The translations under genes were made by a program, and so were the position numbers. The notes under the pieces are model-generated. The model did not search any database, had not been told where the DNA came from, and saw only the letters and a list, made by a program, of their open reading frames with translations. Below, piece after piece: positions 1 to 8,103 of a DNA stretch of 64,000 bases. The stretch comes from Lachnospiraceae bacterium (lineage in GTDB: Bacteria > Bacillota > Clostridia > Lachnospirales > Lachnospiraceae). Every line of letters starts with the position of its first letter. Position 1 is the first letter of the stretch. Where the stretch lies: positions 1-64,000 of the forward strand of contig JAFYWF010000025.1 of NCBI GenBank assembly GCA_017558145.1, in the 5' to 3' direction.

Positions 1-180
1 AAAATGGATGAAGTGGTTAAACGAAAAATAGCTGTTTTAGAAGATTATCAAAGATCTGGTCAATGGTTATCAGATTTTGAATGCGACGAAAGAGGAGAAC
101 TACCGTTAGAACTAAAAAGAGGAATTTTATCGGAAGATTTATTATATAATTTATTATGTGATACAAAAGAGTGGTTATAA
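1..180 (+). CDS. DUF4298 domain protein, C-terminal fragment
   Basis: The reading frame is open from the first base and stops at TAA 178-180, so the gene begins before the window. The 59 visible residues contain GQWLSDFE, LPLELKRGILSED and LYNLL, the pattern I know from the C-terminal half of DUF4298 proteins (Y..GQW..DFE.DE.GKLP..LKRGVLSED..YNLL). These are small soluble proteins of unknown function. No signal or membrane segment is seen in the visible part. No terminator follows, and the next gene starts 48 bases on, so the two may be co-transcribed. The family is assigned from memory of the motif; no biochemical role is claimed. Confidence 0.7.
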   Translation, partial: KMDEVVKRKIAVLEDYQRSGQWLSDFECDERGELPLELKRGILSEDLLYNLLCDTKEWL

Positions 181-228
181 CATTAGTTAATTTAAGCATA
201 AAATATTAGGTAGTATGGAGGTGTTAGA

Positions 229-573
229 TTGCAAATATCAACTTATATACCAATCATCGTTTTATTTATAATTATATATATTAGCTATCGTAGTCGAAAA
301 GTAATAGTAGCAAAAAAAATCATAAAAAAAAGGAAAGTAGAGGATAATACAAATATGAAAGAATTAGCAAAAGGATTTATTGGTAAAGAGTGTCTTATAT
401 ATTCATTTGATAGTAGTCGCCAATTTGTTGGAGTAATTAAGGAAGTAAGCGATAGTGCTATTTTAGTAGAGAATAAAGGACAAATAGAAGCAATTAATTT
501 GGATTTTGTTATTAGAATCAGAGAATATCCTAAAAATAAAAAAGGCAAGAATAAATCCGTTGTATTGGATTAA
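229..573 (+). CDS. Small membrane-anchored protein with a DUF6897-like domain
   Basis: This is a 114-residue protein starting at TTG 229, six bases after a GGAGGT ribosome binding site (217-222). Residues 5-20 form one hydrophobic helix, followed by a very basic stretch (RSRKVIVAKKIIKKRK), so it should be an N-in or N-out anchored cytoplasmic-face protein. From about residue 44, beginning MKELAKGFIGKECLIY, a compact beta-rich domain follows. It resembles the short stand-alone Clostridia protein family often labelled DUF6897 (GFIGKECLIY, VGVIKEV, AILVENKG, FVIRIREYPK). An internal ATG at residue 43 could start that shorter form, but it lacks a clear ribosome binding site. Function is unknown. 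The shape (small barrel-like, binding-site-free) does not suggest an enzyme. Confidence 0.6.
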   Translation: MQISTYIPIIVLFIIIYISYRSRKVIVAKKIIKKRKVEDNTNMKELAKGFIGKECLIYSFDSSRQFVGVIKEVSDSAILVENKGQIEAINLDFVIRIREYPKNKKGKNKSVVLD

Positions 574-602
574 TGCGCTAATAAAAGTTTAGATATTTGT
601 AC

Positions 603-631
603 TTGAGTATTTAAGAATATTCTATTATAAT
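603..631 (+). promoter_or_regulatory. SigA promoter of the preQ1 leader
   Basis: TTGAGT (603-608) and a perfect TATAAT (626-631) are separated by 17 bases. Transcription would start near 638, immediately before the riboswitch-like hairpin, which supports both calls. Confidence 0.7.
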
Positions 632-639
632 CATACCGT

Positions 640-739
640 CGACAGTTCGTTTGTACCATCCTGTCGTTAAACAAAACCAGGACTACTATTCATATTTTTG
701 TTGTAATAGTGGACTTTGCGTTTTGCAAAGTCCTTTTTT
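640..739 (+). promoter_or_regulatory. preQ1-I-like riboswitch with terminator
   Basis: A 6-bp stem CGACAG (640-645) / CTGTCG (661-666) encloses a loop beginning TTC and ending in C660, just before the 3' strand. That is the position of the preQ1-reading cytosine in class I aptamers. The tail TTAAACAAAACC (666-677) is nearly the same as the A-rich tail of the Thermoanaerobacter tengcongensis aptamer. The tail ACAAA can pair with loop TTTGT to form the expected H-type pseudoknot. Downstream is a terminator: GGACTTTGC (711-719), a GTTTT loop, GCAAAGTCC (725-733) and six T. An ACTATT/AATAGT pair between the two could be the antiterminator. The controlled gene is a VUT-family transporter, the right family for queuosine precursor uptake. 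The loop (15 nt) is longer than in the best-known examples. Confidence 0.65.
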
Positions 740-791
740 ACGTTATAAAATAGGATAATAATGCTGGAATATCGCTTTTGAAGGAGAGAAA

Positions 792-1595
792 ATGAGCGTA
801 AGAGCAGCTAAATTTAATTTTTATGATAAGTTTATAAAGGAAAAAGAAGAAACCATCATTTTGCTTCGATGTATACCGGCAACAGTGGTTTCTTTGTTTG
901 TGGTTAGTGTTATTTGTATGAATTTACTTGCCAATAAAACTCTCGTACAAACGTCGTGGCTTGCATTAGATGGAGGGATTTTGATATCCTGGTTGTCTTT
1001 TATGTGTATGGATATTATTACAAAATATTTTGGACCTAAGGCATCCAATAAAATTGCGATATTAGCATCTTCAATTAATGTTCTTACCTGTTTGATTTTT
1101 TTTATTGCCAGTATCATTCCATCACAGGCAAATGATTATACGGCTTTTGATGAGATTTTTGGTGGAACATGGTTTATTTTACTGGGAAGTACCATTGCTT
1201 TTTTGACATCGGCAATGATAAATAATTTTCTTAATTGGAGCATTGGAAAAGCGTTTCATCATCATCCGGAGGGAAAGCTTGCCTATGCTGCCAGTACTTA
1301 TGTTTCGACTTTTGTAGGACAATTTTTGGATAATTTTATTTTCTCAATGATTGTATTTGTTTTTTTTGCGCCTATCTTTTGGGATGGATTCCATTGGACA
1401 GTTTTACAATGTGCAACTTGTGCTTTGACAGGAGCGGTGGCAGAATTGATTATGGAGATTTTATTTTCTCCTTTTGGATATCGTATTTTGATGCGATGGA
1501 AAGAACAAAATGTGGGAGAAGAATATTTGATATATAAGGAAGAAGAGTTGTCACATGAGGTAGATGAAATCATGTATGCAGAAGATAATTTTTAG
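792..1595 (+). CDS. VUT family queuosine-precursor transporter
   Basis: This is a 267-residue integral membrane protein with about six hydrophobic segments (for example about residues 25-47, 55-75, 88-110, 126-148 and 175-200) and an acidic cytoplasmic tail. It looks like the VUT (vitamin uptake transporter, YhhQ/YpdP-like) family, whose members import queuosine precursors such as preQ0 and preQ1. An AAGGAG ribosome binding site precedes ATG 792. The upstream preQ1-I-like leader independently supports this substrate and implies repression or attenuation when preQ1 is plentiful. No biosynthetic or tgt gene is adjacent. The precise substrate (preQ0, preQ1 or queuine) cannot be read from sequence. 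Confidence 0.75.
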   Translation: MSVRAAKFNFYDKFIKEKEETIILLRCIPATVVSLFVVSVICMNLLANKTLVQTSWLALDGGILISWLSFMCMDIITKYFGPKASNKIAILASSINVLTCLIFFIASIIPSQANDYTAFDEIFGGTWFILLGSTIAFLTSAMINNFLNWSIGKAFHHHPEGKLAYAASTYVSTFVGQFLDNFIFSMIVFVFFAPIFWDGFHWTVLQCATCALTGAVAELIMEILFSPFGYRILMRWKEQNVGEEYLIYKEEELSHEVDEIMYAEDNF

Positions 1596-1645
1596 CGTAA
1601 AAAATGAGCACTTATATGTTATAAAGAAAGGATAGTTTAGTCAAA

Positions 1646-2299
1646 ATGAAAGTATTAATTACCGGAACTTCCAGAGGAATTGGCAAAGGGATTGCAGAAA
1701 TTTTTCTTAAAAAAGGACATAAGGTAATAGGAATCGATCGTCAACCTGCAAGTATTGATGATTCGAATTATATGCACTACCAATGTGATGTACGTGATAA
1801 GGATAAATTACCGAAAATAGAAAATGTAGATATTTTAATAAATAATGCGGGAACACAGAACGAAGATGACATTGATATTAATTTAAAAGCCTTGATTTGG
1901 ATAACAGAACAATATGGAATACAGTCTAATATCAAATCTATTTTGAATGTAGGTTCAGCCAGCGCTCATACCGGTTCAGAGTTTCCGGAGTACTGTGCAA
2001 GTAAAGGTGGTGTTATTGCATATACAAAAAATGTTGCTATGCGTGTGGCTTGTTATGGAGCAACTTGCAATAGTATGGATCCTGGAGGAGTGTTTACACC
2101 ATTAAATGATTGTGTTGTTGAAGACCCTGAATTATGGGCACAGATTATGGAAGAAACACCATTGAAAAAATGGGCAACGGTAGATGAAATTGCCCAGTGG
2201 GCATATTTTTTAACTGTAACAAATACGTTTTGTACCGGTCAGAGTATTATTATCGATGGTGGAGAATCTATTAAACACAATTTTATTTGGAAAGATTAA
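1646..2299 (+). CDS. SDR-family oxidoreductase
   Basis: This is a 217-residue classical short-chain dehydrogenase/reductase. It shows the Rossmann cofactor motif TGTSRGIG at residues 7-14, the structural NNAG motif near residue 66, the catalytic serine in NVGSAS, and the YxxxK active-site pair in YCASK. The substrate is unknown. It is slightly shorter than the usual 240-260 residues because the N-terminal half is compact. The sequence DPGGVFTPL after the active site resembles the PGxxxT loop of sugar- and steroid-type SDRs. A ribosome binding site (AAAGGA) lies 14 bases upstream. It is followed by a long inverted repeat and then a convergent gene, so it probably forms the end of a short transcription unit. 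Confidence 0.85.
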   Translation: MKVLITGTSRGIGKGIAEIFLKKGHKVIGIDRQPASIDDSNYMHYQCDVRDKDKLPKIENVDILINNAGTQNEDDIDINLKALIWITEQYGIQSNIKSILNVGSASAHTGSEFPEYCASKGGVIAYTKNVAMRVACYGATCNSMDPGGVFTPLNDCVVEDPELWAQIMEETPLKKWATVDEIAQWAYFLTVTNTFCTGQSIIIDGGESIKHNFIWKD

Positions 2300-2304
2300 A
2301 GAGA

Positions 2305-2395
2305 AATAGCAGTCATACTTAGTAAATGTTTCCTTTTATCAGATTTGTTTTATCTAATGAAAGAATCTCACTTTAAAAGTAGTATGACTGCTATT
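2305..2395. terminator. Long inverted repeat between convergent genes
   Basis: AATAGCAGTCATACT (2305-2319) is repeated perfectly inverted at 2381-2395, around a 61-base A/T-rich centre. It sits exactly between the stop codons of two convergent genes, so a bidirectional transcription stop is the simplest reading. The arms are unusually far apart for an intrinsic terminator and there is no long T-run right after the arms. Confidence 0.5.
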
Positions 2396-2401
2396 AATTG
2401 T

Positions 2402-2950
2402 TTAGTCATCAATTCCAAAAGTTATTTCTAATCTATCACATGCAGAATCCAATAAATCATCAAGTTTTTCAATTTCCATATCTAATTTTCTATAATCTTC
2501 CCGTGTGATGGAACCGGCACGATATTGGTCTTCCAAAGAGTTTTCATAATTTTCCAAGGCATGTTCGATTTTGTTGCCTTCTCTTTTTAAAGAAAAGAAT
2601 TGATCCAGATTACCGGAATTATTTACATCAGGAGTGACGGAACCTACGTTAGCTTCAAATTCGTTTACCATAACAGTAAGTTCTTCTAAAGAGTAGATAG
2701 TTGCAGAAATTTCGGAGGAAGCAGTATTTGCTGTGTTTGAAGAAACGGTTGTCATGTTATTGTTATTTTCTGCCTGCTGTTCCTGGGATGGTGTGGTTTC
2801 GTTTGGCTGTTCCAAAGTAGTAATCTGTTGCCGTAATTCTGCAATTTGTTGTTTTAAAGATTGATTTTCTGCAGATAAATCATTATTTTGGCAACCTGCA
2901 AATATAAAGGTAGTAAGGGATAAAATAAAGAGAAAAGTTTTTGTTTTCAT
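2402..2950 (-). CDS. Secreted lipoprotein with coiled coil
   Basis: This is a 182-residue predicted lipoprotein. The start at 2950 is preferred over an in-frame ATG at 2965 because AAAGGA lies eight bases before it. The signal peptide MKTKTFLFILSLTTFIFAGC ends in a lipobox with Cys20. The mature part begins with a leucine/glutamine heptad coil (LSAENQSLKQQIAELRQQ), passes through a Thr/Ser/Asn/Gln-rich linker (about 55-85), and ends in a second helical domain with many Glu, Leu and Asp. It should be tethered to the outer face of the membrane. I do not recognise a family; the coil suggests oligomerisation. It is convergent with the SDR gene. Confidence 0.75.
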   Translation of the reverse strand: MKTKTFLFILSLTTFIFAGCQNNDLSAENQSLKQQIAELRQQITTLEQPNETTPSQEQQAENNNNMTTVSSNTANTASSEISATIYSLEELTVMVNEFEANVGSVTPDVNNSGNLDQFFSLKREGNKIEHALENYENSLEDQYRAGSITREDYRKLDMEIEKLDDLLDSACDRLEITFGIDD

Positions 2951-3176
2951 ATAATGTCCTTTCATTGTAATTATATTTTATTTTGTAATTATAAGTTTTT
3001 GCCATAATTGAAAAAAGTATGTATTGTACATAAATATTCGACATAATATTATGAAATTAAAATTAATAGCATATAGAAACGTAGATAAATTGGAATCATT
3101 GTTTAGAAATACAGTTATTGAAAGACCTTGGAGAAAAGAGTATGATTGAAACTGATGTAGAAAAGAGGTATATACT

Positions 3177-4535
3177 TTGAAAATAGATAAAATGAGTAAA
3201 AAAATAGATTTTTCCCAAGGACCCGTTTGGAAATGCATTATCGCACAGGCAATACCACTTACGATTGCGCAGTTGGTTCAGCTTCTTTACAATGTGGTAG
3301 ATAGAATCTATCTGGGACATATGGAAGAAGGAAGTAGTATTGCACTTACGGGAGTTGGTTTGACGTTTCCTATTGTAACTTTGATTATGGCATTTACGGC
3401 ATTGTTTGGTATGGGTGGTGTTCCGCTTTTTTCTATGGCAAGAGGAGATGGGGATGAAGAAAAAGCATCGAAAATACTTGGAAATGTGTTTGGATTATTA
3501 ATCATTAGTGCTGTTATTTTAACCTTTGCCTGTATGATATTTTGTAGACCGATTTTGTTTGCTTTTGGTGCCAGTGAAGCATCTTACCAATATGCAGATG
3601 AATATTTAAAAATATATTTGTGGGGAACCATATTTTCTATGATAGCTACCGGTTGTAATGGCTATATTAATGCACAAGGTTTTCCAAGAGTGGGAATGCT
3701 GTCTACGATTATTGGTGCAGTCATTAATATTCTATTGGATCCGATTTTTATTTTTGGATTTGAAATGGGGGTTTCCGGTGCAGCTTTGGCAACCATTATT
3801 AGTCAGGCATGTTCTGCAATTTGGGTATTAAAGTTTTTGACAGGAAAAAATGTGGCAATTCCCTTAAGATTGCGTAAGATTAAGATAGAAAAGAAAACTT
3901 CATTGGATATTTTTAAGTTAGGGATGTCCAATTTTATTATGCAGGGAACAAACTGTTTAGTGCAAATTGTATGTAATGCCACATTACAAGGATATGGCGG
4001 AGATATTTATGTAGGTATTATGACAGTTGCAAATTCTGTTCGTGAGATTTTCATGCTTCCGGTGAGTGGAATTATAAGTGGTGCACAACCGGTCATTAGT
4101 TTTAATTATGGGGCAAAAGATTATAAAAGAGTGAAAAAGGGAATTCGTTTTAATACCTTCATTGGAGCATCTTATACTATGTTTGCCTGGCTTTTGGTAA
4201 TTGCTTTTCCAAGATTCTGGTTTGGTATTTTTTCAGATGATTTTCAGATGATGGAGATTGGAATTGGAGCATTAAAGATCTATTTCTTCGGTTTTGTTTT
4301 TATGGCATTTCAGTTTGCCGGGCAGTCAACATTTCAAGCATTGGGCGATGCGAAACATGCTATCTTTTTTTCGTTACTTAGAAAGGCATTTATTGTAGTT
4401 CCGTTAACTGTGATATTGCCTATGTTGGGACTTGGAGTACATGGTGTGTTTTTGGCAGAACCCATATCCAATGTAGTAGGAGGACTTGCAAGTTATATTA
4501 CTATGCGAATGACAATCTATAAGTCATTGGATTAA
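3177..4535 (+). CDS. MATE family efflux transporter
   Basis: This is a 452-residue protein with 12 hydrophobic segments in two related halves, typical of MATE (multi-antimicrobial extrusion) pumps that exchange Na+ or H+ for organic cations. The family signature is visible near the N-terminus (IPLTIAQLVQLLYNVVDRIYLGH) and in the second half (FIMQGTNCLVQIVCN). The start is TTG 3177, placed after AGAGG; the next ATG (3192) has no ribosome binding site. The length matches the family (440-460). It belongs to the same subfamily as the pump at 45.8 kb but they are clearly divergent paralogues. No adjacent regulator is visible and the substrate is unknown. Confidence 0.9.
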   Translation: MKIDKMSKKIDFSQGPVWKCIIAQAIPLTIAQLVQLLYNVVDRIYLGHMEEGSSIALTGVGLTFPIVTLIMAFTALFGMGGVPLFSMARGDGDEEKASKILGNVFGLLIISAVILTFACMIFCRPILFAFGASEASYQYADEYLKIYLWGTIFSMIATGCNGYINAQGFPRVGMLSTIIGAVINILLDPIFIFGFEMGVSGAALATIISQACSAIWVLKFLTGKNVAIPLRLRKIKIEKKTSLDIFKLGMSNFIMQGTNCLVQIVCNATLQGYGGDIYVGIMTVANSVREIFMLPVSGIISGAQPVISFNYGAKDYKRVKKGIRFNTFIGASYTMFAWLLVIAFPRFWFGIFSDDFQMMEIGIGALKIYFFGFVFMAFQFAGQSTFQALGDAKHAIFFSLLRKAFIVVPLTVILPMLGLGVHGVFLAEPISNVVGGLASYITMRMTIYKSLD

Positions 4536-4636
4536 TGTATAGTTTACGTATTCGTGCCTAATATTTGAGAATGGTAAGAGAAGCGTGAGCAATATCGTGT
4601 GAAAATTATAGAACAAGGTAAGGAAGTTAAGAGAAA

Positions 4637-5320
4637 ATGATAAAAGTAATTTTATGGGATGTGGATGGTACATTATTAGATTTTAAGAAAGCTGAATATG
4701 TAGCCATTAAAAAGTGTTTTGAAATTTTTAAATTAGGAGAATGTACAGATGATATGATTTGTAGATACTCTGAAATTAACAAAAGATATTGGGAAAAATT
4801 GGAACGAAATGAAATAACAAAACCGGAAGTGTTAGTTAATCGATTTAAAGACTTTTTTTTAGTTGAAAATATTCAAACTAATTGCGCTAATGAGTTTAAT
4901 GATGAGTATCAGTTGCAGTTAGGAGAGACTATTTGTTTTTGCAATCATAGTTTTGAATTGCTGAAAGGACTAAAGGGAAAGGTGAAGCAGTATGCTGTAA
5001 CCAATGGAACTAAGATAGCTCAGGATAAAAAACTGCAAAAATCGGGACTAGTTGATATTTTTGATGGAGTCTTCATTTCAGAAGATGTAGGGTGTGAGAA
5101 GCCTGGCATAGAGTTTTTTGAAAAAGTTTTTAACAAAATTGGAAACTATGATAAAGAAAACATTATGATAGTAGGAGATTCTCTTACCAGTGATATCCAA
5201 GGTGGTAATAATGCAGGGATTATCTGTTGTTGGTACAATCCAAAACATATGGAGAACAATTCTGATTTGAGAATTGATTATGAGATAGATGATTTACAAA
5301 AGATTTTGGATATTCTGTAA
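4637..5320 (+). CDS. HAD hydrolase, YjjG/YfnB-type nucleotidase
   Basis: This is a 227-residue haloacid-dehalogenase-superfamily phosphatase. Motif I is DVDGTLLD at residues 8-15 (nucleophile Asp8, acid/base Asp10), motif II is TNGT near residue 120, motif III is a lysine in EKPG, and motif IV is GDSLTSDIQGG (metal-binding aspartates). The alpha-helical cap lies between motifs I and II. The spacing and the GDSLTSDIQGGNNAG stretch match the YjjG/YfnB subfamily, which dephosphorylates pyrimidine nucleoside monophosphates, including non-canonical ones. It is cytoplasmic. The next gene is a second, unrelated HAD protein, but there are 88 bases between them. Confidence 0.8.
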   Translation: MIKVILWDVDGTLLDFKKAEYVAIKKCFEIFKLGECTDDMICRYSEINKRYWEKLERNEITKPEVLVNRFKDFFLVENIQTNCANEFNDEYQLQLGETICFCNHSFELLKGLKGKVKQYAVTNGTKIAQDKKLQKSGLVDIFDGVFISEDVGCEKPGIEFFEKVFNKIGNYDKENIMIVGDSLTSDIQGGNNAGIICCWYNPKHMENNSDLRIDYEIDDLQKILDIL

Positions 5321-5408
5321 TGTGGGAATAAATTAAGAATGAAATGCAGATAGTAGAACAATGTTAAAAATATTAAATTATAAAAAATAAAGCGAGGTTT
5401 AGATACAT

Positions 5409-6119
5409 ATGAAAGCAGTGTTATTTGATTTAGACGGAACATTATTAAAAATGGATCAGATTGAATTTGTGAAAACATATTTTAAATATTTGGCAAAACA
5501 TTTAGCACCAAGAGGATATGAACCGGATAAATTGCTAGAAATATTTTATGCAGGGGTGAACGCCATGTTGCTAAACGATGGAAACGGTACCAACGAGGAA
5601 GTGTTTTGGAAAGTTTTTACGGGAGCCTATGGAGAAAAGTCTATTGATGATAAGCCTTATATAGATGAATTTTATAAGCATGATTTTAATAAGGTAGAAG
5701 AAGTGTGTGATTTTTACAAAGAGGCAAAAGAAATTATTAATTTAGTAAAGGAAAAGGGGAAAATACCAATTCTTGCTACGAATCCATTGTTTCCCCATAC
5801 TGCTACCGAAAATCGTATGAATTGGGCAAGATTGGACAAGGAAGATTTTGCTGAATATACAACTTATGAAAATTATCATTTTTGTAAACCCAATCCTAAG
5901 TATTATTTAGAATTATTAGATAGACATCATTTGAAACCGGAAGAATGCATCATGGTTGGGAATGATGTGGATGAGGATATGATACCTACGCGTGAATTGG
6001 GAATGCAAAGTTTTTTGTTAACAAACTGTTTGATTAATAAAAAAGAACAAGATATTTCTCAATTTAACCATGGAGATTTTGAAGATTTAAGAGTATATTT
6101 AGAAGATAAATTAAAGTAA
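5409..6119 (+). CDS. HAD family hydrolase
   Basis: This is a 236-residue HAD-superfamily phosphatase. Motif I is DLDGTLLKMD at residues 7-16, motif II is the Thr in ATNPLFP, motif III is the Lys in CKPNPKYY, and motif IV is GNDVDEDMIPTRELG with two acidic residues. A helical cap of about 90 residues follows motif I. It differs in its cap and in motif IV from the neighbouring YjjG-type protein, so it is not a recent duplicate. The natural substrate cannot be read from the sequence. A GCGAGG ribosome binding site precedes ATG 5409. Confidence 0.85.
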   Translation: MKAVLFDLDGTLLKMDQIEFVKTYFKYLAKHLAPRGYEPDKLLEIFYAGVNAMLLNDGNGTNEEVFWKVFTGAYGEKSIDDKPYIDEFYKHDFNKVEEVCDFYKEAKEIINLVKEKGKIPILATNPLFPHTATENRMNWARLDKEDFAEYTTYENYHFCKPNPKYYLELLDRHHLKPEECIMVGNDVDEDMIPTRELGMQSFLLTNCLINKKEQDISQFNHGDFEDLRVYLEDKLK

Positions 6120-6177
6120 ATGATAATTCTTTTGAATAAAATACCAAATAGTAAGAAAATTTGATTCGAGGACGAAA

Positions 6178-8046
6178 ATGAATTTAATTAACATAGAAAA
6201 GATAACAAAATCATATACAGATCGAAAGCTTTTTGATGAAGCTTCGTTTTCTTTACAGGATGGGGAGAAAATAGGCCTTATTGGCATTAATGGGACTGGA
6301 AAAAGTACTCTTTTAAAAATGATAGCAGATTTGGAAGAACCGGACGAAGGGACGATAACCCGAGCTAATCATATAGTAATTCGATATTTGCCTCAGCATC
6401 CGGAATTTAATCAGGATAAAAACGTTTTGCAATGTGTTTTGGAGGGAAATGTAACAGAGGAAAATCAATGGAGTATTGAAAGTGAAGCTAAATCCATGAT
6501 GACGAAGCTTGGGATTTTGGATTTTGAACAGCCGGTGGGTCAGCTGTCCGGTGGTCAGCGTAAACGTTTGGCGTTGATATCGGTGCTTCTTTCACCGGCA
6601 GATGTACTTCTTTTAGATGAACCTACGAATCATTTGGATAATGATATGGCAGACTGGTTAGAGGAATATTTGAAGAAATGGCGCGGTGCATTGATTATGA
6701 TTACTCATGATCGATATTTCTTAGATAGCGTGACTAACCGCATTGTAGAAATTGATAAAGGAGCTACATATAGTTACGAAACGAATTATTCCGGATTTTT
6801 AGAATTAAAGACCCAAAGGGAAGAAATGGAGCAAGCAAGCGAACGTAAACGACAGTCAATCTTGCGCGTGGAATTGGAATGGATTCGAAGAGGAGCAAGG
6901 GCACGTTCAACTAAGCAAAAAGCTCATATTCAAAGGTATGAGGAATTAAGAGACAGAGAAGCACCGGTACAAGATTCTAAGGTAGAGCTTAGTTCTATTT
7001 CTACCAGACTTGGAAGAACTACCGTAGAATTGGAACATATCTGCAAAGGTTATGGTGACAGAAAGCTGATAGATGATTTTTCGTATATTTTCTTGAAGGG
7101 TGATAGAGTTGGCTTTATAGGGGAAAATGGATGTGGTAAATCTACGTTGATGAAAATAATCGCAGGAATTATTCCACAGGATTCAGGGAATGTCATTGTC
7201 GGACAGACTGTTAAAATGGGATATTATGCTCAAGAAATTGCATCTGAGAAAAATCAAAGTAACCAAGAAAATGAAATTGATTTTTCTTATATGGATCCCA
7301 ATCAACGAGTGATTGATTACGTAAAAGATACAGCAGAATATATTCATACAGTGGATGGTGTATTATCGGCATCCGCGATGTTGGAAAAATTCTTATTTTC
7401 GGCAGATCAACAGTATAGTCCTATCGGTAAATTATCCGGAGGGGAGAAAAAACGTTTAAATCTTCTTAGGGTATTAGCATCTTCACCTAATTTTATATTA
7501 TTAGATGAGCCGACCAATAATTTAGACATTGCAACCCTGACTATTTTAGAGGATTATCTGGATCGATATGAAGGAATTGTAGTTACAGTTTCCCATGATA
7601 GATACTTTTTGGATCGTACCATGAAGCGAATTTTTGCTTTTGAAGATAGTGGAAAAATAAAGCAGTATGAAGGTGGCTATACAGAATATGCTATTCGTAA
7701 AGCAGAAGAAAGCAGCATAGAAATGGAAGGAAACAGTCAGAAAAATGCTAAAATCCAAAATGTTGAAAAAGAGAAGAAAGCAAAACCAAAGGGTCCGCAA
7801 AAATTAAAATTTACTTACAATGAGAAAAAAGAGTATGAAACAATTGAAGCTGATATTGCTGCACTGGAAGAAAAAATAGAAAAATTGGAAAATGAAATGG
7901 CCGCAGCATCGACGGACTTTGTAAAATTGAATCAGATTATGGCTGACAAAGAAGCGTCAGAGAGTCTTTTGGAAGAAAAGATGAATAGATGGATGTATTT
8001 AGAAGAGTTGGCTGCAAAAATTGAAGAGGATAAGAAAATATATTAA
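6178..8046 (+). CDS. ABC-F ATPase, Uup-like
   Basis: This is a 622-residue protein with two ABC ATPase domains and no membrane segment, the hallmark of ABC-F translation factors. Domain 1 has Walker A GINGTGKST (about 37-45), signature LSGGQRKRL and Walker B LLLDEPTNHL. Domain 2 has Walker A GENGCGKST, signature LSGGEKKRL and Walker B LLDEPTNNL. An arginine/lysine-rich interdomain linker (about 215-265) fits the P-site tRNA-interacting motif. A charged C-terminal coiled coil (about 545-615) resembles the Uup C-terminal domain, which binds branched DNA or ribosomes. No antibiotic-resistance specialisation can be claimed. A terminator follows. Confidence 0.85.
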   Translation: MNLINIEKITKSYTDRKLFDEASFSLQDGEKIGLIGINGTGKSTLLKMIADLEEPDEGTITRANHIVIRYLPQHPEFNQDKNVLQCVLEGNVTEENQWSIESEAKSMMTKLGILDFEQPVGQLSGGQRKRLALISVLLSPADVLLLDEPTNHLDNDMADWLEEYLKKWRGALIMITHDRYFLDSVTNRIVEIDKGATYSYETNYSGFLELKTQREEMEQASERKRQSILRVELEWIRRGARARSTKQKAHIQRYEELRDREAPVQDSKVELSSISTRLGRTTVELEHICKGYGDRKLIDDFSYIFLKGDRVGFIGENGCGKSTLMKIIAGIIPQDSGNVIVGQTVKMGYYAQEIASEKNQSNQENEIDFSYMDPNQRVIDYVKDTAEYIHTVDGVLSASAMLEKFLFSADQQYSPIGKLSGGEKKRLNLLRVLASSPNFILLDEPTNNLDIATLTILEDYLDRYEGIVVTVSHDRYFLDRTMKRIFAFEDSGKIKQYEGGYTEYAIRKAEESSIEMEGNSQKNAKIQNVEKEKKAKPKGPQKLKFTYNEKKEYETIEADIAALEEKIEKLENEMAAASTDFVKLNQIMADKEASESLLEEKMNRWMYLEELAAKIEEDKKIY

Positions 8047-8056
8047 AAAATAGTAA

Positions 8057-8093
8057 AAGAAGGAAACGACATTTTGCCGATTCCTTCTTTTTT
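8057..8093. terminator. Bidirectional intrinsic terminator
   Basis: AGAAGGAA (8058-8065) pairs with TTCCTTCT (8081-8088), followed by a T-run on the plus strand and an A-run on the other side. It separates the convergent ABC-F and metF genes. Confidence 0.8.
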
Positions 8094-8103
8094 GTGTTTT
8101 AAA

